The notes under the pieces: model-generated
The model's input: the letters and a program-made list of their open reading frames with translations, nothing else
Told to the model about the DNA's origin: nothing
Database searches by the model: none
Program-made: the position numbers and the translations under genes
In this document: piece by piece, positions 9,457-17,856 of the stretch
How positions within the stretch are numbered: the stretch's first letter is position 1
Layout: every line of letters starts with the position of its first letter
DNA from: Clostridiales bacterium
GTDB lineage: Bacteria > Bacillota > Clostridia > Christensenellales > DTU072
Assembly (NCBI GenBank): GCA_012838805.1
Contig: DUON01000001.1
Coordinates: 55,808-119,807 of the forward strand
Length of the DNA: 64,000 bases
Reading direction: 5' to 3'

Positions 9457-9633
9457 ATGGCAACAGTGTATGTGAAAGATAATGAAACTGTGGACAGCGC
9501 TTTCAGAAGATGGAAAAGAAAGTGCTCCAATGAAGGCATTATCGGCGACCTGAAAAGACATGAGTTCTATGAAAAACCCAGCGTAAAGAGAAAAAAGAAA
9601 GCAGAAAACGCCAGAAAAAGAAATTATAAGTAA
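9457..9633 (+). CDS. rpsU: 30S ribosomal protein S21
   Basis: A 58-aa basic protein of the small ribosomal subunit. It begins MATVYVKDNETVDSAFRRWK and ends in the lysine/arginine-rich tail typical of bS21, full length. It has its own strong promoter, a GGGGGTGA ribosome binding site 10 nt upstream and a hairpin terminator directly downstream, so it is monocistronic. In many bacteria rpsU heads the rpsU-dnaG-rpoD operon; here it stays next to that operon but is transcribed divergently. Confidence 0.95.
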   Translation: MATVYVKDNETVDSAFRRWKRKCSNEGIIGDLKRHEFYEKPSVKRKKKAENARKRNYK

Positions 9634-9638
9634 TTTCT

Positions 9639-9666
9639 ATCCGCCTTATACAGGCGGATTTTTTTC
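9639..9666 (+). terminator. Rho-independent terminator of rpsU
   Basis: Stem ATCCGCC (9639-9645) / GGCGGAT (9653-9659) with a 7-nt loop, followed by a run of T to 9665. It begins 6 bp after the rpsU stop. Confidence 0.9.
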
Positions 9667-9695
9667 AGTCAATTTTATTATTTTTGAAATAAAAA

Positions 9696-9720
9696 AATCA
9701 TCTTGAGCTTCAAGATGATT
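9696..9720 (-). terminator. Bidirectional terminator after iscU
   Basis: Perfect 11-bp inverted repeat AATCATCTTGA / TCAAGATGATT with a 3-nt loop, flanked by A7 on the left and T8 on the right, so it can stop transcripts from both sides. It closes glyA-nifS-iscU on the minus strand and backs up the rpsU terminator. Confidence 0.85.
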
Positions 9721-9752
9721 TTTTTATGTAAGCCTTGTAAAGAACCAAATCC

Positions 9753-10121
9753 TTATTTTTGTTTTGATTTATAGTCTTGAATCGCCGCAGTTATCGCCTC
9801 TTCGGCAAGCACCGAACAGTGTATCTTTTGGGGCGGCAGACCCTCTAATTCCTTGACCACATCAGCGTTTTTAATTTTTAAGGCGTCCTCTACCTTCATG
9901 CCTTTTATCATCTCTGTAGCGATTGAGGACGAAGCTATGGCGGCGGCACAGCCGAATGTCTTGAATTTGGCGTCCACAATGACATCGTTTTCTATTTTCA
10001 AATAGATCTTCATAATATCGCCGCAGCTGGGGTTGCCTACCGTTCCCACGCCGTCGGCATTCTCTATTTCTCCCACATTTTTGGGATTAGCAAATATGTC
10101 TATTACCTTTTGATTATACAT
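9753..10121 (-). CDS. iscU: Fe-S cluster scaffold protein, IscU/NifU type
   Basis: Scaffold on which iron-sulfur clusters are assembled from sulfur delivered by the cysteine desulfurase. All three cluster-ligand cysteines of the family are visible: GNPSCGD (about residue 34), FKTFGCAAAIAS (about 59) and KIHCSVLAEEAI (about 101). I choose the ATG at 10121 (122 aa) because GGAGAAGG lies just upstream; the longer frame would start 8 codons earlier without support. It overlaps the nifS end by 8 bp. There is no IscA, HscA/B or ferredoxin gene nearby, so this is the minimal NifS-IscU pair common in clostridia. Confidence 0.93.
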   Translation of the reverse strand: MYNQKVIDIFANPKNVGEIENADGVGTVGNPSCGDIMKIYLKIENDVIVDAKFKTFGCAAAIASSSIATEMIKGMKVEDALKIKNADVVKELEGLPPQKIHCSVLAEEAITAAIQDYKSKQK

Positions 10122-11295
10122 AAGTACCTTCTCCTTTTTCAACATTGAAAAGAGGCGACCAGCTTCTAAGCTTTTCTATTATCTCTTTCAATGAATCCAC
10201 AGTATAGTCTATTTCTTCTCTTGTGGTGTCTTTGTCTAAGCTGAATCTAATTGAACTGTGCGACCGCTCGATAGGGCAACCTATCGCAAGCATGACATGG
10301 GACGGGTCAAGCGAACCCGAAGAACATGCCGAACCGCTGCTGACCGCTATACCCTTCAGGTCAAGCTGCATGAGTATGGCTTCACCCTCTACATAGTCAA
10401 AGCTGAAGTTCGCGTTGGAGACCAGCCTCTTTTCACGATGACCGTTCAGATGAGAAAAGGGTATCTCGTCTTCTATTCTCTTGATAAGATAGTCCCTAAG
10501 CTCCTTTATTCTCTTGTTGTTCTCGGCTTTTTCTTCTTCGCAAAGTTCAAGTGCTTTTGCCATTCCCACAATAGCGGGAGTGTTGGTAGTGCCCGCCCTA
10601 AAGCCTTTCTCTTGGTGTCCGCCTACAATAAGCTTGGATATCCTCACGCCATTTTTGATATATAGTATCCCTATCCCCTTGGGTCCGTGGAACTTGTGGG
10701 CGGATATGGACAGCATGTCCACATTCAAGTTCTTGACATTAATATCCAAACTGGAGACCGCTTGAACGGCGTCGGTATGGAAGAGTATGCCCTCTTCTTG
10801 AGCGAACTTTCCTATTTGGGGTATGGGCTGGATAGAGCCTATTTCGTTGTTGGCGTACATGACCGTAATCAATATGGTGTCGTCGCGTACGGCTTTTTTC
10901 AATTCCTCTAAGGAAATAATGCCGTGATTGTCCACTCCAAGATAGGTGACCTCAAAGCCCTCTTTTTCAAGCTCCTTGCAGGTCTGTATCATTGCCGGGT
11001 GCTCTATCTCGGTAGTGATGATATGTTTTCCGCTTTTTTTAAGCGCTCTTGCCGCCCCCTTGACCGCCCAGTTATCGCTTTCCGTTCCGCCCGATGTGAA
11101 ATATATCTCACCGGGGCTTGCCCCCAAAATTTGAGCTATGCAAAGCCTTGCCTTGTCTACCGCATTCAAAGCCTGTCTGCCGAATGAATGCAAGGAAGAG
11201 GCGTTGCCGTATACATCCGTAAGATACGGCATCATTTCTTCTAAGACCCTTGGGTCAAGTTTTGTTGTAGCTGCACTGTCTAAATATACTTTCAT
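10114..11295 (-). CDS. nifS: Cysteine desulfurase, NifS/IscS type
   Basis: PLP enzyme that takes sulfur from cysteine and passes it as persulfide to the scaffold encoded next. Visible: TSGGTESDNWAVKG (PLP phosphate binding, about residue 70), the PLP lysine in SAHKFHGPKGIG (about 202), and the mobile-loop cysteine in SSGSACSSGSLDPSHV (about 323). The loop length is that of group I (NifS/IscS-like) enzymes rather than SufS. Full length, 393 aa. It lies 3 bp after glyA and overlaps iscU. Confidence 0.95.
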   Translation of the reverse strand: MKVYLDSAATTKLDPRVLEEMMPYLTDVYGNASSLHSFGRQALNAVDKARLCIAQILGASPGEIYFTSGGTESDNWAVKGAARALKKSGKHIITTEIEHPAMIQTCKELEKEGFEVTYLGVDNHGIISLEELKKAVRDDTILITVMYANNEIGSIQPIPQIGKFAQEEGILFHTDAVQAVSSLDINVKNLNVDMLSISAHKFHGPKGIGILYIKNGVRISKLIVGGHQEKGFRAGTTNTPAIVGMAKALELCEEEKAENNKRIKELRDYLIKRIEDEIPFSHLNGHREKRLVSNANFSFDYVEGEAILMQLDLKGIAVSSGSACSSGSLDPSHVMLAIGCPIERSHSSIRFSLDKDTTREEIDYTVDSLKEIIEKLRSWSPLFNVEKGEGTYV

Positions 11296-11298
11296 TTT

Positions 11299-12552
11299 TT
11301 ATAACTTAAATTTTCCTTTATAGAGTGGGTACTTCATGACCAGCTCTTTAACCGTTGACTTAACCTCGGCTTGAACTTGGTCTTTATGCTTTATGGTCAT
11401 TGCTATCAGCCTTGCTATCGTTCTCATATCTTCTTCTTTCATTCCTCTTGAGGTGACGGCGGGAGTTCCGATTCTTAACCCGTTGGGATCAAATGGCCCG
11501 CTGTTGTCAAAGGGAATGCTGTTCTTATTGGTAGTGATATTCGCGCTATCCAAAAGCTCCTCCAGCTCTTTCCCCGAACAACCAGTTCCCCTAAGGTCAA
11601 TCAGCATAAGGTGATTGTCTGTGCCGTTTGAGAACAGCTTGACGCCTTGCTTCATAAGCTCGTCCGCCATAGCTTTGGCGTTCAAGACGATTTGCCTTTG
11701 GTACTGTTTGAATTCATCTTGCAAGGCTTCCTTAAATGCCACTGCTTTGGCGGCGATAATGTGCATAAGGGGACCCCCTTGGGTAGCGGGGAAAACCGCT
11801 TTGTCTATCGCCGCGGCATATTCTTTTTTGCATATGATAAGTCCGCCTCTTGGCCCTCTTAAGGTCTTATGCGTGGTGGTGGTGACCACATCGGCATAAG
11901 GTACGGGGTTTTGGTGCAGACCAGCCGCCACAAGACCAGCTATATGTGCCATGTCCACCATAAGCTTCGCCCCCACAAGGTCGGCTATCTCTCTGAATTT
12001 CTTAAAGTCAATCTCTCGGGGATAGGCGCTCGCCCCTGCCACTATAAGTTTTGGCTTATATTCCAAAGCTATTCTTTTGACTTCGTCATAGTCTATAAGA
12101 CCGTTGTCCTCTCTTACGCCATAATGGACAAAATTGAAATATTTTCCGCTTATATTAACTCTGCTGCCGTGAGTAAGGTGTCCGCCATGGTTAAGGTCCA
12201 TGCCCATGACAGTATCGCCCACATTCAAAAGGGCATAATAAACTTGAAAATTAGCAGAAGAACCGCTGTGGCTTTGGACATTGATACGGTCGCCGCCGAA
12301 AAGCTTCTTTGCCCTTTCTATGGCAATCTTTTCGCAGATATCCACATATTCACAACCGCCATAATATCTCTTTGAGGGATAGCCTTCGGCGTATTTGTTT
12401 GTCAAATGGGAACCCGCCGCCGTCAATACTGCGGGGGATACGAAATTCTCGCTTGCTATGAGTTCAATATTGTTCTCCTGTCTTTCAAGCTCCTGAACCA
12501 TAGCGTCGTATATCTCTTTGTCGTTTTGCTTAATAACACCTAAATCAATCAT
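11299..12552 (-). CDS. glyA: Serine hydroxymethyltransferase
   Basis: Interconverts serine and glycine while loading one-carbon units onto tetrahydrofolate. Seen: [16 protein letters not shown] at the N-terminus, YGGCEYVD, and the PLP lysine in [16 protein letters not shown] near residue 225. The length is 417 aa from the ATG at 12552 (a TTG one codon earlier is in frame but less likely; AGAGGTAC lies upstream). It is first in glyA-nifS-iscU, behind a TTGATA/TATAAT promoter. I see no glycine riboswitch in the short leader. Confidence 0.96.
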   Translation of the reverse strand: MIDLGVIKQNDKEIYDAMVQELERQENNIELIASENFVSPAVLTAAGSHLTNKYAEGYPSKRYYGGCEYVDICEKIAIERAKKLFGGDRINVQSHSGSSANFQVYYALLNVGDTVMGMDLNHGGHLTHGSRVNISGKYFNFVHYGVREDNGLIDYDEVKRIALEYKPKLIVAGASAYPREIDFKKFREIADLVGAKLMVDMAHIAGLVAAGLHQNPVPYADVVTTTTHKTLRGPRGGLIICKKEYAAAIDKAVFPATQGGPLMHIIAAKAVAFKEALQDEFKQYQRQIVLNAKAMADELMKQGVKLFSNGTDNHLMLIDLRGTGCSGKELEELLDSANITTNKNSIPFDNSGPFDPNGLRIGTPAVTSRGMKEEDMRTIARLIAMTIKHKDQVQAEVKSTVKELVMKYPLYKGKFKL

Positions 12553-12580
12553 CAACAGTACCTCTTGTTTTTTTTCTTAT

Positions 12581-12608
12581 ATTATAACCTTAAGATGAAA
12601 AATATCAA
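12581..12608 (-). promoter_or_regulatory. Sigma-A promoter of glyA-nifS-iscU
   Basis: On the minus strand TTGATA (12608-12603), a 16-bp spacer and TATAAT (12586-12581), 28 bp before the glyA start. Confidence 0.75.
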
Positions 12609-12612
12609 TGCA

Positions 12613-12651
12613 AAAAACTATGTATTTTATAAAAATATAAAAATAGTTTTT
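12613..12651 (-). terminator. Probable terminator after trxA
   Basis: Inverted repeat AAAAACTAT / ATAGTTTTT (12613-12621 with 12643-12651) enclosing an AT-rich loop of 21 nt, followed on the minus strand by T. It lies 28 bp beyond the trxA stop. The stem is weak and AT-only apart from one pair, so confidence is moderate. Confidence 0.5.
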
Positions 12652-12678
12652 CTTTTAATTTACTTCTTAGAGCTTTGT

Positions 12679-12999
12679 TTATAGATATTTTTTTACTAAC
12701 TCCACCCAGACAGCCTTGTTCCTATATCCGGTTAATCTTTCTTTCTGTTCTCCGTTTTTGAAAAGAATTATTGTGGGAATAGACATAATCCCGAATTTTT
12801 GGGCAAGCTCGCCCTCTTCGTCCACATTGGCTTTGCCTACTTTGGCTTTGCCTTGAAGCTCGTAAGCGACCTCGTCCATGACCGGTCCAAGCATTTTGCA
12901 AGGTCCGCACCAGTCCGCCCAAAAATCCACAAGAGTGACACCTTCGGCTATTGTGCTTGAAAAGTTCTCACCCGTTATTTTCAATACATTCTTTGACAT
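12679..12999 (-). CDS. trxA: Thioredoxin
   Basis: Small cytoplasmic disulfide reductase. The redox motif WCGPCK is near residue 30 within FWADWCGPCKMLGP, and the cis-proline segment SIPTIILFKNG is near residue 75. 106 aa, standard single-domain thioredoxin. AGGAGG precedes the ATG, and the start lies 32 bp inside the end of the preceding rseC-like gene. It is the last gene of a ten-gene operon that starts at 24597. Confidence 0.96.
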   Translation of the reverse strand: MSKNVLKITGENFSSTIAEGVTLVDFWADWCGPCKMLGPVMDEVAYELQGKAKVGKANVDEEGELAQKFGIMSIPTIILFKNGEQKERLTGYRNKAVWVELVKKYL

Positions 13000-13408
13000 C
13001 TTTATCCTCCTGAATTATTTGCGCCATTTGGGGCGCGAATTTACTGTTATATTTTATCCAATTATCTAATATCGATATGGCAATATAGCTTGCCACAAGC
13101 GCACCTATAGATATGGCGAAGCTGACAAGCTCGTCCAAACTTCTTGTCAGAAAAAGGGCTATCGCCACGACAATAACAGGCGCAAGGTATACTATAAAAG
13201 ACGATACCAATACCATTTGACTGCCCATTTTTACGCTGACCTTGTCGCCTACTTTGGCTTGAAGGGTATTCTTGACCACAAGTTCGGCGTACATTTCGTC
13301 TTTTGGCTTAAAGCACATACGGCAGTTCTCACACGCTGTCTTGCGGGGAAACCTTACTGTCGCCCTGTTGGCTGAATCTATTTTATGCACTTCGCCTATT
13401 TCTACCAT
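12968..13408 (-). CDS. RseC/MucC-family membrane protein
   Basis: A 146-aa protein with an N-terminal OB-like beta region carrying CENCRMCF (residues 25-32), two hydrophobic membrane segments (about 72-92 and 98-118) and a short C-terminal tail. This matches the RseC/MucC family (SoxR-reducing system protein RseC). In Gram-positives members are often annotated as redox or electron-transfer accessory proteins; no sigma-E system is visible here, so the proteobacterial role should not be carried over. It overlaps trxA by 32 bp, which fits a redox-related function. GGAGTAGG lies before the ATG. Confidence 0.8.
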   Translation of the reverse strand: MVEIGEVHKIDSANRATVRFPRKTACENCRMCFKPKDEMYAELVVKNTLQAKVGDKVSVKMGSQMVLVSSFIVYLAPVIVVAIALFLTRSLDELVSFAISIGALVASYIAISILDNWIKYNSKFAPQMAQIIQEDKDVKECIENNG

Positions 13409-13412
13409 TTTC

Positions 13413-14666
13413 CTACTCCAAAAAGTACTTTTCTATTTGTGACAAGTCGATTTCTCTATCTTGACCTTTGTGTCGCATGTTTTTTAATACGCCCTTTCCT
13501 TTTATTATTTCGTCTTCTCCCAAAACTAACACATATTCATAACCTTTCTTGTCGGCGTATTTCATCTGAGCTTTTAAGCTTCTTCCCATATAGTCGGTCT
13601 CCGCGCTAATGTTATTGCGCCTTAAAGCCATCGCTATATTCAAGGCGTGTTTACGCTGTTCTTCTCCCAATGGTGCTATATAGACCTTGCAAGGCGTATC
13701 CTCTCCCAAGGAAAGTCCAAGCTCTTCCATAACCATAATCAATCTTTCCAGCCCCATACCAAAGCCTATCGCCGGAACGCTCTTTCCTCCCATTTGTTCC
13801 ACAAGATTGTTGTACCTGCCGCCGCCGCATACCGTTCCTTGTGCGCCAATGTCCTTGGATATAAATTCAAACACAGTCTTAGTATAATAGTCCAGCCCTC
13901 TGACTATGTAGGGATTCACCTCATAGGCTATGTCCAAGCAGTCAAGTATGCTCTTCAACTCCTCGTGATGATTTTTACAAGCTGAGCATAAATAATCCAA
14001 AACAATCGGGGCTTTCTTGTTGAGTTCAATGCACTTATCTTCCTTGCAGTCCAAGACTCTTAACGGGTTCTTGTCCATTCTCTCTTGACAAAGCGGGCAA
14101 AAACTCTCTTTGTTTTTGGAAAAGAAGTCTATAAGCACCTTATTGTATTCCCGTCTGCATTCAGCACAGCCTATGCTGTTGATGTTGAGCTGAAGGTCTT
14201 TTATTCCAAGATTGTCAAAAAGGGTCTTAGCCACCAAAATAACTTCGGCGTCCGTTATCGGCAAATCGCTCCCAAAATACTCGATGCCGAACTGATGATG
14301 TTCCCTAAGTCTCCCCGACTGCGGTCTTTCATAACGAAATACGGGCGTCAAATAGTACATCTTTACGGGCTGGGGCACAGCCGAAAGGTTGTTTTCGATA
14401 TAGCTTCTGACCACTCCCGCCGTGCCCTCGGGCTTAAGGGTCACGCTTCTATTGCCTTTGTCAATGAATGTATACATTTCCTTATTGACAATATCGGTGG
14501 TCTCGCCCACGCTCCTTGCGAATAGTTCAGTAGCCTCAAAAGTCGGGGTTCTGATTTCTTTAATGCCGAAGCTTTCGGCAAGAGTTCTTATCTTGTCCTC
14601 TATAAAATGCCATTTATAGCTTTCAAAGTGGAGAACATCCTTGGTGCCCTTTTGAATTCTAATCAT
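13413..14666 (-). CDS. hisS: Histidyl-tRNA synthetase
   Basis: Class II aminoacyl-tRNA synthetase charging tRNA-His. Motif 2 is in MYYLTPVFRYERPQSGRLRE (about residue 105), the histidine-specific signature region is VRGLDYYTKTVFE (about 256), motif 3 is GFGMGLERLIMV (about 305), and a C-terminal anticodon-binding domain is present. 417 aa, full length. It lies between hslU and the rseC-like gene with gaps of 10 bp and 4 bp. I see no T-box leader, as expected for a mid-operon gene. Confidence 0.96.
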   Translation of the reverse strand: MIRIQKGTKDVLHFESYKWHFIEDKIRTLAESFGIKEIRTPTFEATELFARSVGETTDIVNKEMYTFIDKGNRSVTLKPEGTAGVVRSYIENNLSAVPQPVKMYYLTPVFRYERPQSGRLREHHQFGIEYFGSDLPITDAEVILVAKTLFDNLGIKDLQLNINSIGCAECRREYNKVLIDFFSKNKESFCPLCQERMDKNPLRVLDCKEDKCIELNKKAPIVLDYLCSACKNHHEELKSILDCLDIAYEVNPYIVRGLDYYTKTVFEFISKDIGAQGTVCGGGRYNNLVEQMGGKSVPAIGFGMGLERLIMVMEELGLSLGEDTPCKVYIAPLGEEQRKHALNIAMALRRNNISAETDYMGRSLKAQMKYADKKGYEYVLVLGEDEIIKGKGVLKNMRHKGQDREIDLSQIEKYFLE

Positions 14667-14676
14667 ATATCACCTA

Positions 14677-15993
14677 TTACAGAATATATTTCTTTAAGTT
14701 CATAATTTTCAAAGCCTTGTCCAAGTTCTTTTGAACAAATTCCTTGTCCACTATTATTTCCTTATCTTCTTTGCCGTCCGCCTCAAAAGAGACCTCTTCC
14801 AAAAGCATTTCCATAACATTGTGTAAGCGTCTTGCCCCAAGGTTCTCGTTGTTTTCGTTTTCCAAATAGGCTATCCTCGCCATTTCTCTTATCGCCTCTT
14901 CGGTGAATTTAAGGTGTATTTTGTCCACTTTCAAAAGTTCGGAATACTGCATAATTATAGCGTTGTCGGGCTCCTTCAAAATCTTATAAAAATCTTCTTC
15001 GGACAAGCTCTGCAAATCCACCAAAACGGGAAACCTGCCCTGAAGTTCGGGTATCAGGTCGCTTACTTTTGAGGTGTGGAACGCTCCAGCCGCAATAAAC
15101 AGTATAAAGTCGGTCTTTATGTTGCCGTACTTTGTGGCGATAGTGCTGCCTTCCACTATGGGAAGAATATCCCTTTGCACACCCTCTCTGGATACTTCTG
15201 GTCCATGTGACTTGCCACCTTTTGAGGTTATTTTGTCAATCTCGTCAATGAATATAATACCGTCTTGTTCAGCTCTTTTCAAAGCTTCGGAGTTTATCGC
15301 CTCTTTGTCAATAAGCTTGTTCGCCTCTTCGTTGACAAAAATCTTAAAAGCTTCACCCACCGTGGTCTTTCTCTTTTTTCTTCTTCTGGGCATAAGGCTT
15401 CCAAACAAGTCCCCAATATTGCTGTCGTTCATTCCGCCCCCGATAGGACCAAGTTGCAAGGTTTTGGGTTTTTCCTCCACCTCGATTTCTACGGGGATTT
15501 TGTCAAGATTTCCTTTTTTCAATTCCTCTTTTATCTCTTCTTTCAAGACATTGTCGGGCGTGTCGGGATTTGCCTTTTTCCTTATGGGGTATATAGCGTT
15601 CACTATCTTGTTCTCTGCGACTTCCATAGCCTTGGGCTCGACTTCTTTTATCTTTTCTTCCTTAACAAGCCTAATAGCCACTTCCACAAGGTCTCTGACC
15701 ATGCTCTCTACATCTCTGCCCACATAGCCCACTTCGGTGAACTTGGTCGCCTCTACTTTGACAAAAGGCGCTTTCACCAGTTTGGCTAATCTTCTGGCTA
15801 TTTCCGTCTTTCCCACGCCGGTGGGACCTTTCATAATTATGTTCTTTGGGGTTATTTCGTCGCTTATCTCAGCGGGCAGCTGTCTTCTTCTATAACGATT
15901 CCTCAACGCAACCGCAACCGCCTTTTTGGCTTCGTCTTGACCAATGATATATCTACTTAATTCCTTTACTATTTCTTTTGGCGTTAATTCCAT
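14677..15993 (-). CDS. hslU: HslU (ClpY) unfoldase ATPase
   Basis: AAA+ ring ATPase that unfolds substrates for the HslV peptidase. Walker A is GPTGVGKTE (about residue 55), Walker B is [10 protein letters not shown] (about 245), the pore segment [14 protein letters not shown] is near residue 85, and the family-specific I-domain (about 105-235) is present. I use the ATG at 15993 because GGAGGG lies 7 nt upstream; the longer frame starts ten codons earlier inside the hslV overlap. 438 aa. It follows hslV by 29 bp. In Bacillus codY follows, but here hisS does. Confidence 0.95.
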   Translation of the reverse strand: MELTPKEIVKELSRYIIGQDEAKKAVAVALRNRYRRRQLPAEISDEITPKNIIMKGPTGVGKTEIARRLAKLVKAPFVKVEATKFTEVGYVGRDVESMVRDLVEVAIRLVKEEKIKEVEPKAMEVAENKIVNAIYPIRKKANPDTPDNVLKEEIKEELKKGNLDKIPVEIEVEEKPKTLQLGPIGGGMNDSNIGDLFGSLMPRRRKKRKTTVGEAFKIFVNEEANKLIDKEAINSEALKRAEQDGIIFIDEIDKITSKGGKSHGPEVSREGVQRDILPIVEGSTIATKYGNIKTDFILFIAAGAFHTSKVSDLIPELQGRFPVLVDLQSLSEEDFYKILKEPDNAIIMQYSELLKVDKIHLKFTEEAIREMARIAYLENENNENLGARRLHNVMEMLLEEVSFEADGKEDKEIIVDKEFVQKNLDKALKIMNLKKYIL

Positions 15994-16022
15994 TCTTTTA
16001 CCCTCCATTTTATCTTGAAGCA

Positions 16023-16553
16023 CTATACTATTTCCAATGTAAAATTAGAATTAGTGAATACGCAAAGTTCAGACGCAATTTTCATACTTCTCAAAGCTAT
16101 CTCTTCCGCACTCAAATCGGTATTCTCCAAAAGCGCCCTTGCGGCGGACAGTGCAAAATTCCCTCCGCTTCCAATCGCACAAGCTCCACCTTCGGGGTCT
16201 ATTACATTGCCGTCTCCGCTTACTATGAACATATTATCCTTGTCGGCAACAATAAGCAATGCTTCCAGATTCCTAAGCATATGTCCTTTTCTCCACTCTT
16301 CGGCAAGCTCAACCGCACTTCTCATAAGGTTTCCCGAATATTTTTGAAGCATTTCCTCAAACCTTTCGGACAGGCTGAATGCATCGCTTACCGAACCCGC
16401 AAAGCCGACCACTACTTTATCGTTATAGATTCTTTTTACTTTGACGGCATTTCCTTTAAGGATAGTGTTTTGCCCCATAGTTACTTGACCGTCTCCGGCT
16501 ATGGCGGTCACGCCGTCCTTTTTTACCGCACAAATTGTTGTTCCTTTAAACAT
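16023..16553 (-). CDS. hslV: HslV (ClpQ) protease subunit
   Basis: Proteasome-like N-terminal-nucleophile protease that forms a double ring capped by HslU. The catalytic threonine is in [11 protein letters not shown] (residues 4-14) and the GDGQVTMGQ segment is near residue 22; the 176-aa length is typical. Four residues (MFKG) precede the threonine pair and must be removed to expose the nucleophile, as in some other clostridial and Thermotoga homologues. It lies between trmFO and hslU, the order conserved from Bacillus except that the xerC-like codV is absent. Confidence 0.95.
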   Translation of the reverse strand: MFKGTTICAVKKDGVTAIAGDGQVTMGQNTILKGNAVKVKRIYNDKVVVGFAGSVSDAFSLSERFEEMLQKYSGNLMRSAVELAEEWRKGHMLRNLEALLIVADKDNMFIVSGDGNVIDPEGGACAIGSGGNFALSAARALLENTDLSAEEIALRSMKIASELCVFTNSNFTLEIV

Positions 16554-16557
16554 AATT

Positions 16558-17856
16558 CTACCTCTCTAACTGTATTATATATTCTTTGATATTCTCAACC
16601 GCTCTTTTTGTATAGGCGGCTTTTCTCTCTTTCTTGTTTCTAATTCTCTCATTAAGCGGAGGCACTAAAGAAAAGCTTGCGTGCATGGGCTGGAAATCTT
16701 GTTTCTTTGTAGTAATATAATTCAATAAGCTTCCAATCATCGTATACTCGTCGGGCACTATACTTTCCTTGTTCTCATATCTTCTCATAAGGCTTTTCGC
16801 TGCTATAAGTCCGCTCATACAGCTTTCCATATAGCCTTCCACGCCGGTTATCTGCCCCGCAAAAAAGACCTTTGGATTTGTTTTCAAAGAAAAATCTTTG
16901 TTCAGCGTCATGGGCGAATTTATAAAAGTGTTTCTGTGCATAACTCCATATCTGACAAATTCTGCATTTTTCAAAGCGGGAACGATGCCGAAAACTCTTT
17001 TTTGTTCGCCAAATTTCATATTTGTTTGGCAACCGACAAGGTTGTATAGCTTGTTATAGTTGTCTTCTTTTCTTAATTGCAATACCGCATAAGGCATTTT
17101 GCCATTCGAGGGGTCAATTAAGCCCACCGGGCGAAAAGATCCAAACCGCAAGGTATCCTCTCCCCTCTTCGCCATGACCTCAATCGGCATGCAAGCATTG
17201 AAAAAATCGCTCTTTTCAAATTCCTTGTCTATGACCCTTTCCGCCGCCGCAAGTTCCCGTACAAACTCAAGGTATTCTTCCTTGCTTAAAGGGCAGTTCA
17301 AATAATCGTTGCCCTTGCCGTATCTTCCCATAACAAAGGTCTTTTCTCTATCGATAGAGGAATATTCCACTATGGGGGCGACGGCGTCATAAAAAGCAAG
17401 GTGTCTATGTCCAAGCAGCTTTTCTATCTGGTCAGCAAGCTCCTTTGAGGTCAAGGGTCCCGACGCCACTATTGTCCAGTCGTCTATTTCCTTACATTCT
17501 TCTCTGATCAGATTAAAGTTGTCAAAGTTCAAAAGCTCTTTTTCCACGCCTTTTGAGAATTCATGTCTATCAACAGCCAAAGCTCCGCCTGCGGGAACGC
17601 AATTTCGTTTTGCGGTTTTCAATATAAGGGAGTCAAGTAGCTCCAATTCATATTTTAAAGCGCCTTGTGATGTGGACTCGTCGGCGCTTTTTAGGCTGTT
17701 TGAACACACCAGTTCGCAAAGCATATCTGTTTTGTGAACAGCTGTTTGGACTTTGGGTCTCATCTCATACATATCCACGGCATATCCTTTTTTCAAAAGC
17801 TGATAAGCCGCTTCACAACCAGCAAGACCCCCGCCTATTATTTTAATCCTTTTCAT
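16558..17856 (-). CDS. trmFO: tRNA (m5U54) methyltransferase TrmFO
   Basis: FAD-dependent, folate-utilising enzyme forming ribothymidine at position 54 of tRNA. The N-terminal dinucleotide-binding motif IKIIGGGLAGCEAAYQL (residues 4-20) is clear, as are CELVCSNSLKS near residue 50 and the C-terminal FFAGQITGVEGYMES near 335. 432 aa, full length. The first 14 bp overlap the topA end and no good ribosome binding site is visible, so translation probably depends on coupling with topA. Confidence 0.94.
   Translation of the reverse strand: MKRIKIIGGGLAGCEAAYQLLKKGYAVDMYEMRPKVQTAVHKTDMLCELVCSNSLKSADESTSQGALKYELELLDSLILKTAKRNCVPAGGALAVDRHEFSKGVEKELLNFDNFNLIREECKEIDDWTIVASGPLTSKELADQIEKLLGHRHLAFYDAVAPIVEYSSIDREKTFVMGRYGKGNDYLNCPLSKEEYLEFVRELAAAERVIDKEFEKSDFFNACMPIEVMAKRGEDTLRFGSFRPVGLIDPSNGKMPYAVLQLRKEDNYNKLYNLVGCQTNMKFGEQKRVFGIVPALKNAEFVRYGVMHRNTFINSPMTLNKDFSLKTNPKVFFAGQITGVEGYMESCMSGLIAAKSLMRRYENKESIVPDEYTMIGSLLNYITTKKQDFQPMHASFSLVPPLNERIRNKKERKAAYTKRAVENIKEYIIQLER

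Noticed and set aside
12553..12580. Glycine riboswitch before glyA
   Set aside because: The leader between promoter and start is under 30 nt, too short for an aptamer.
15074..15727. Plus-strand open frame of 217 codons opposite hslU
   Set aside because: Shadow of hslU; low-complexity serine/leucine-rich translation produced by the antisense of charged codons.
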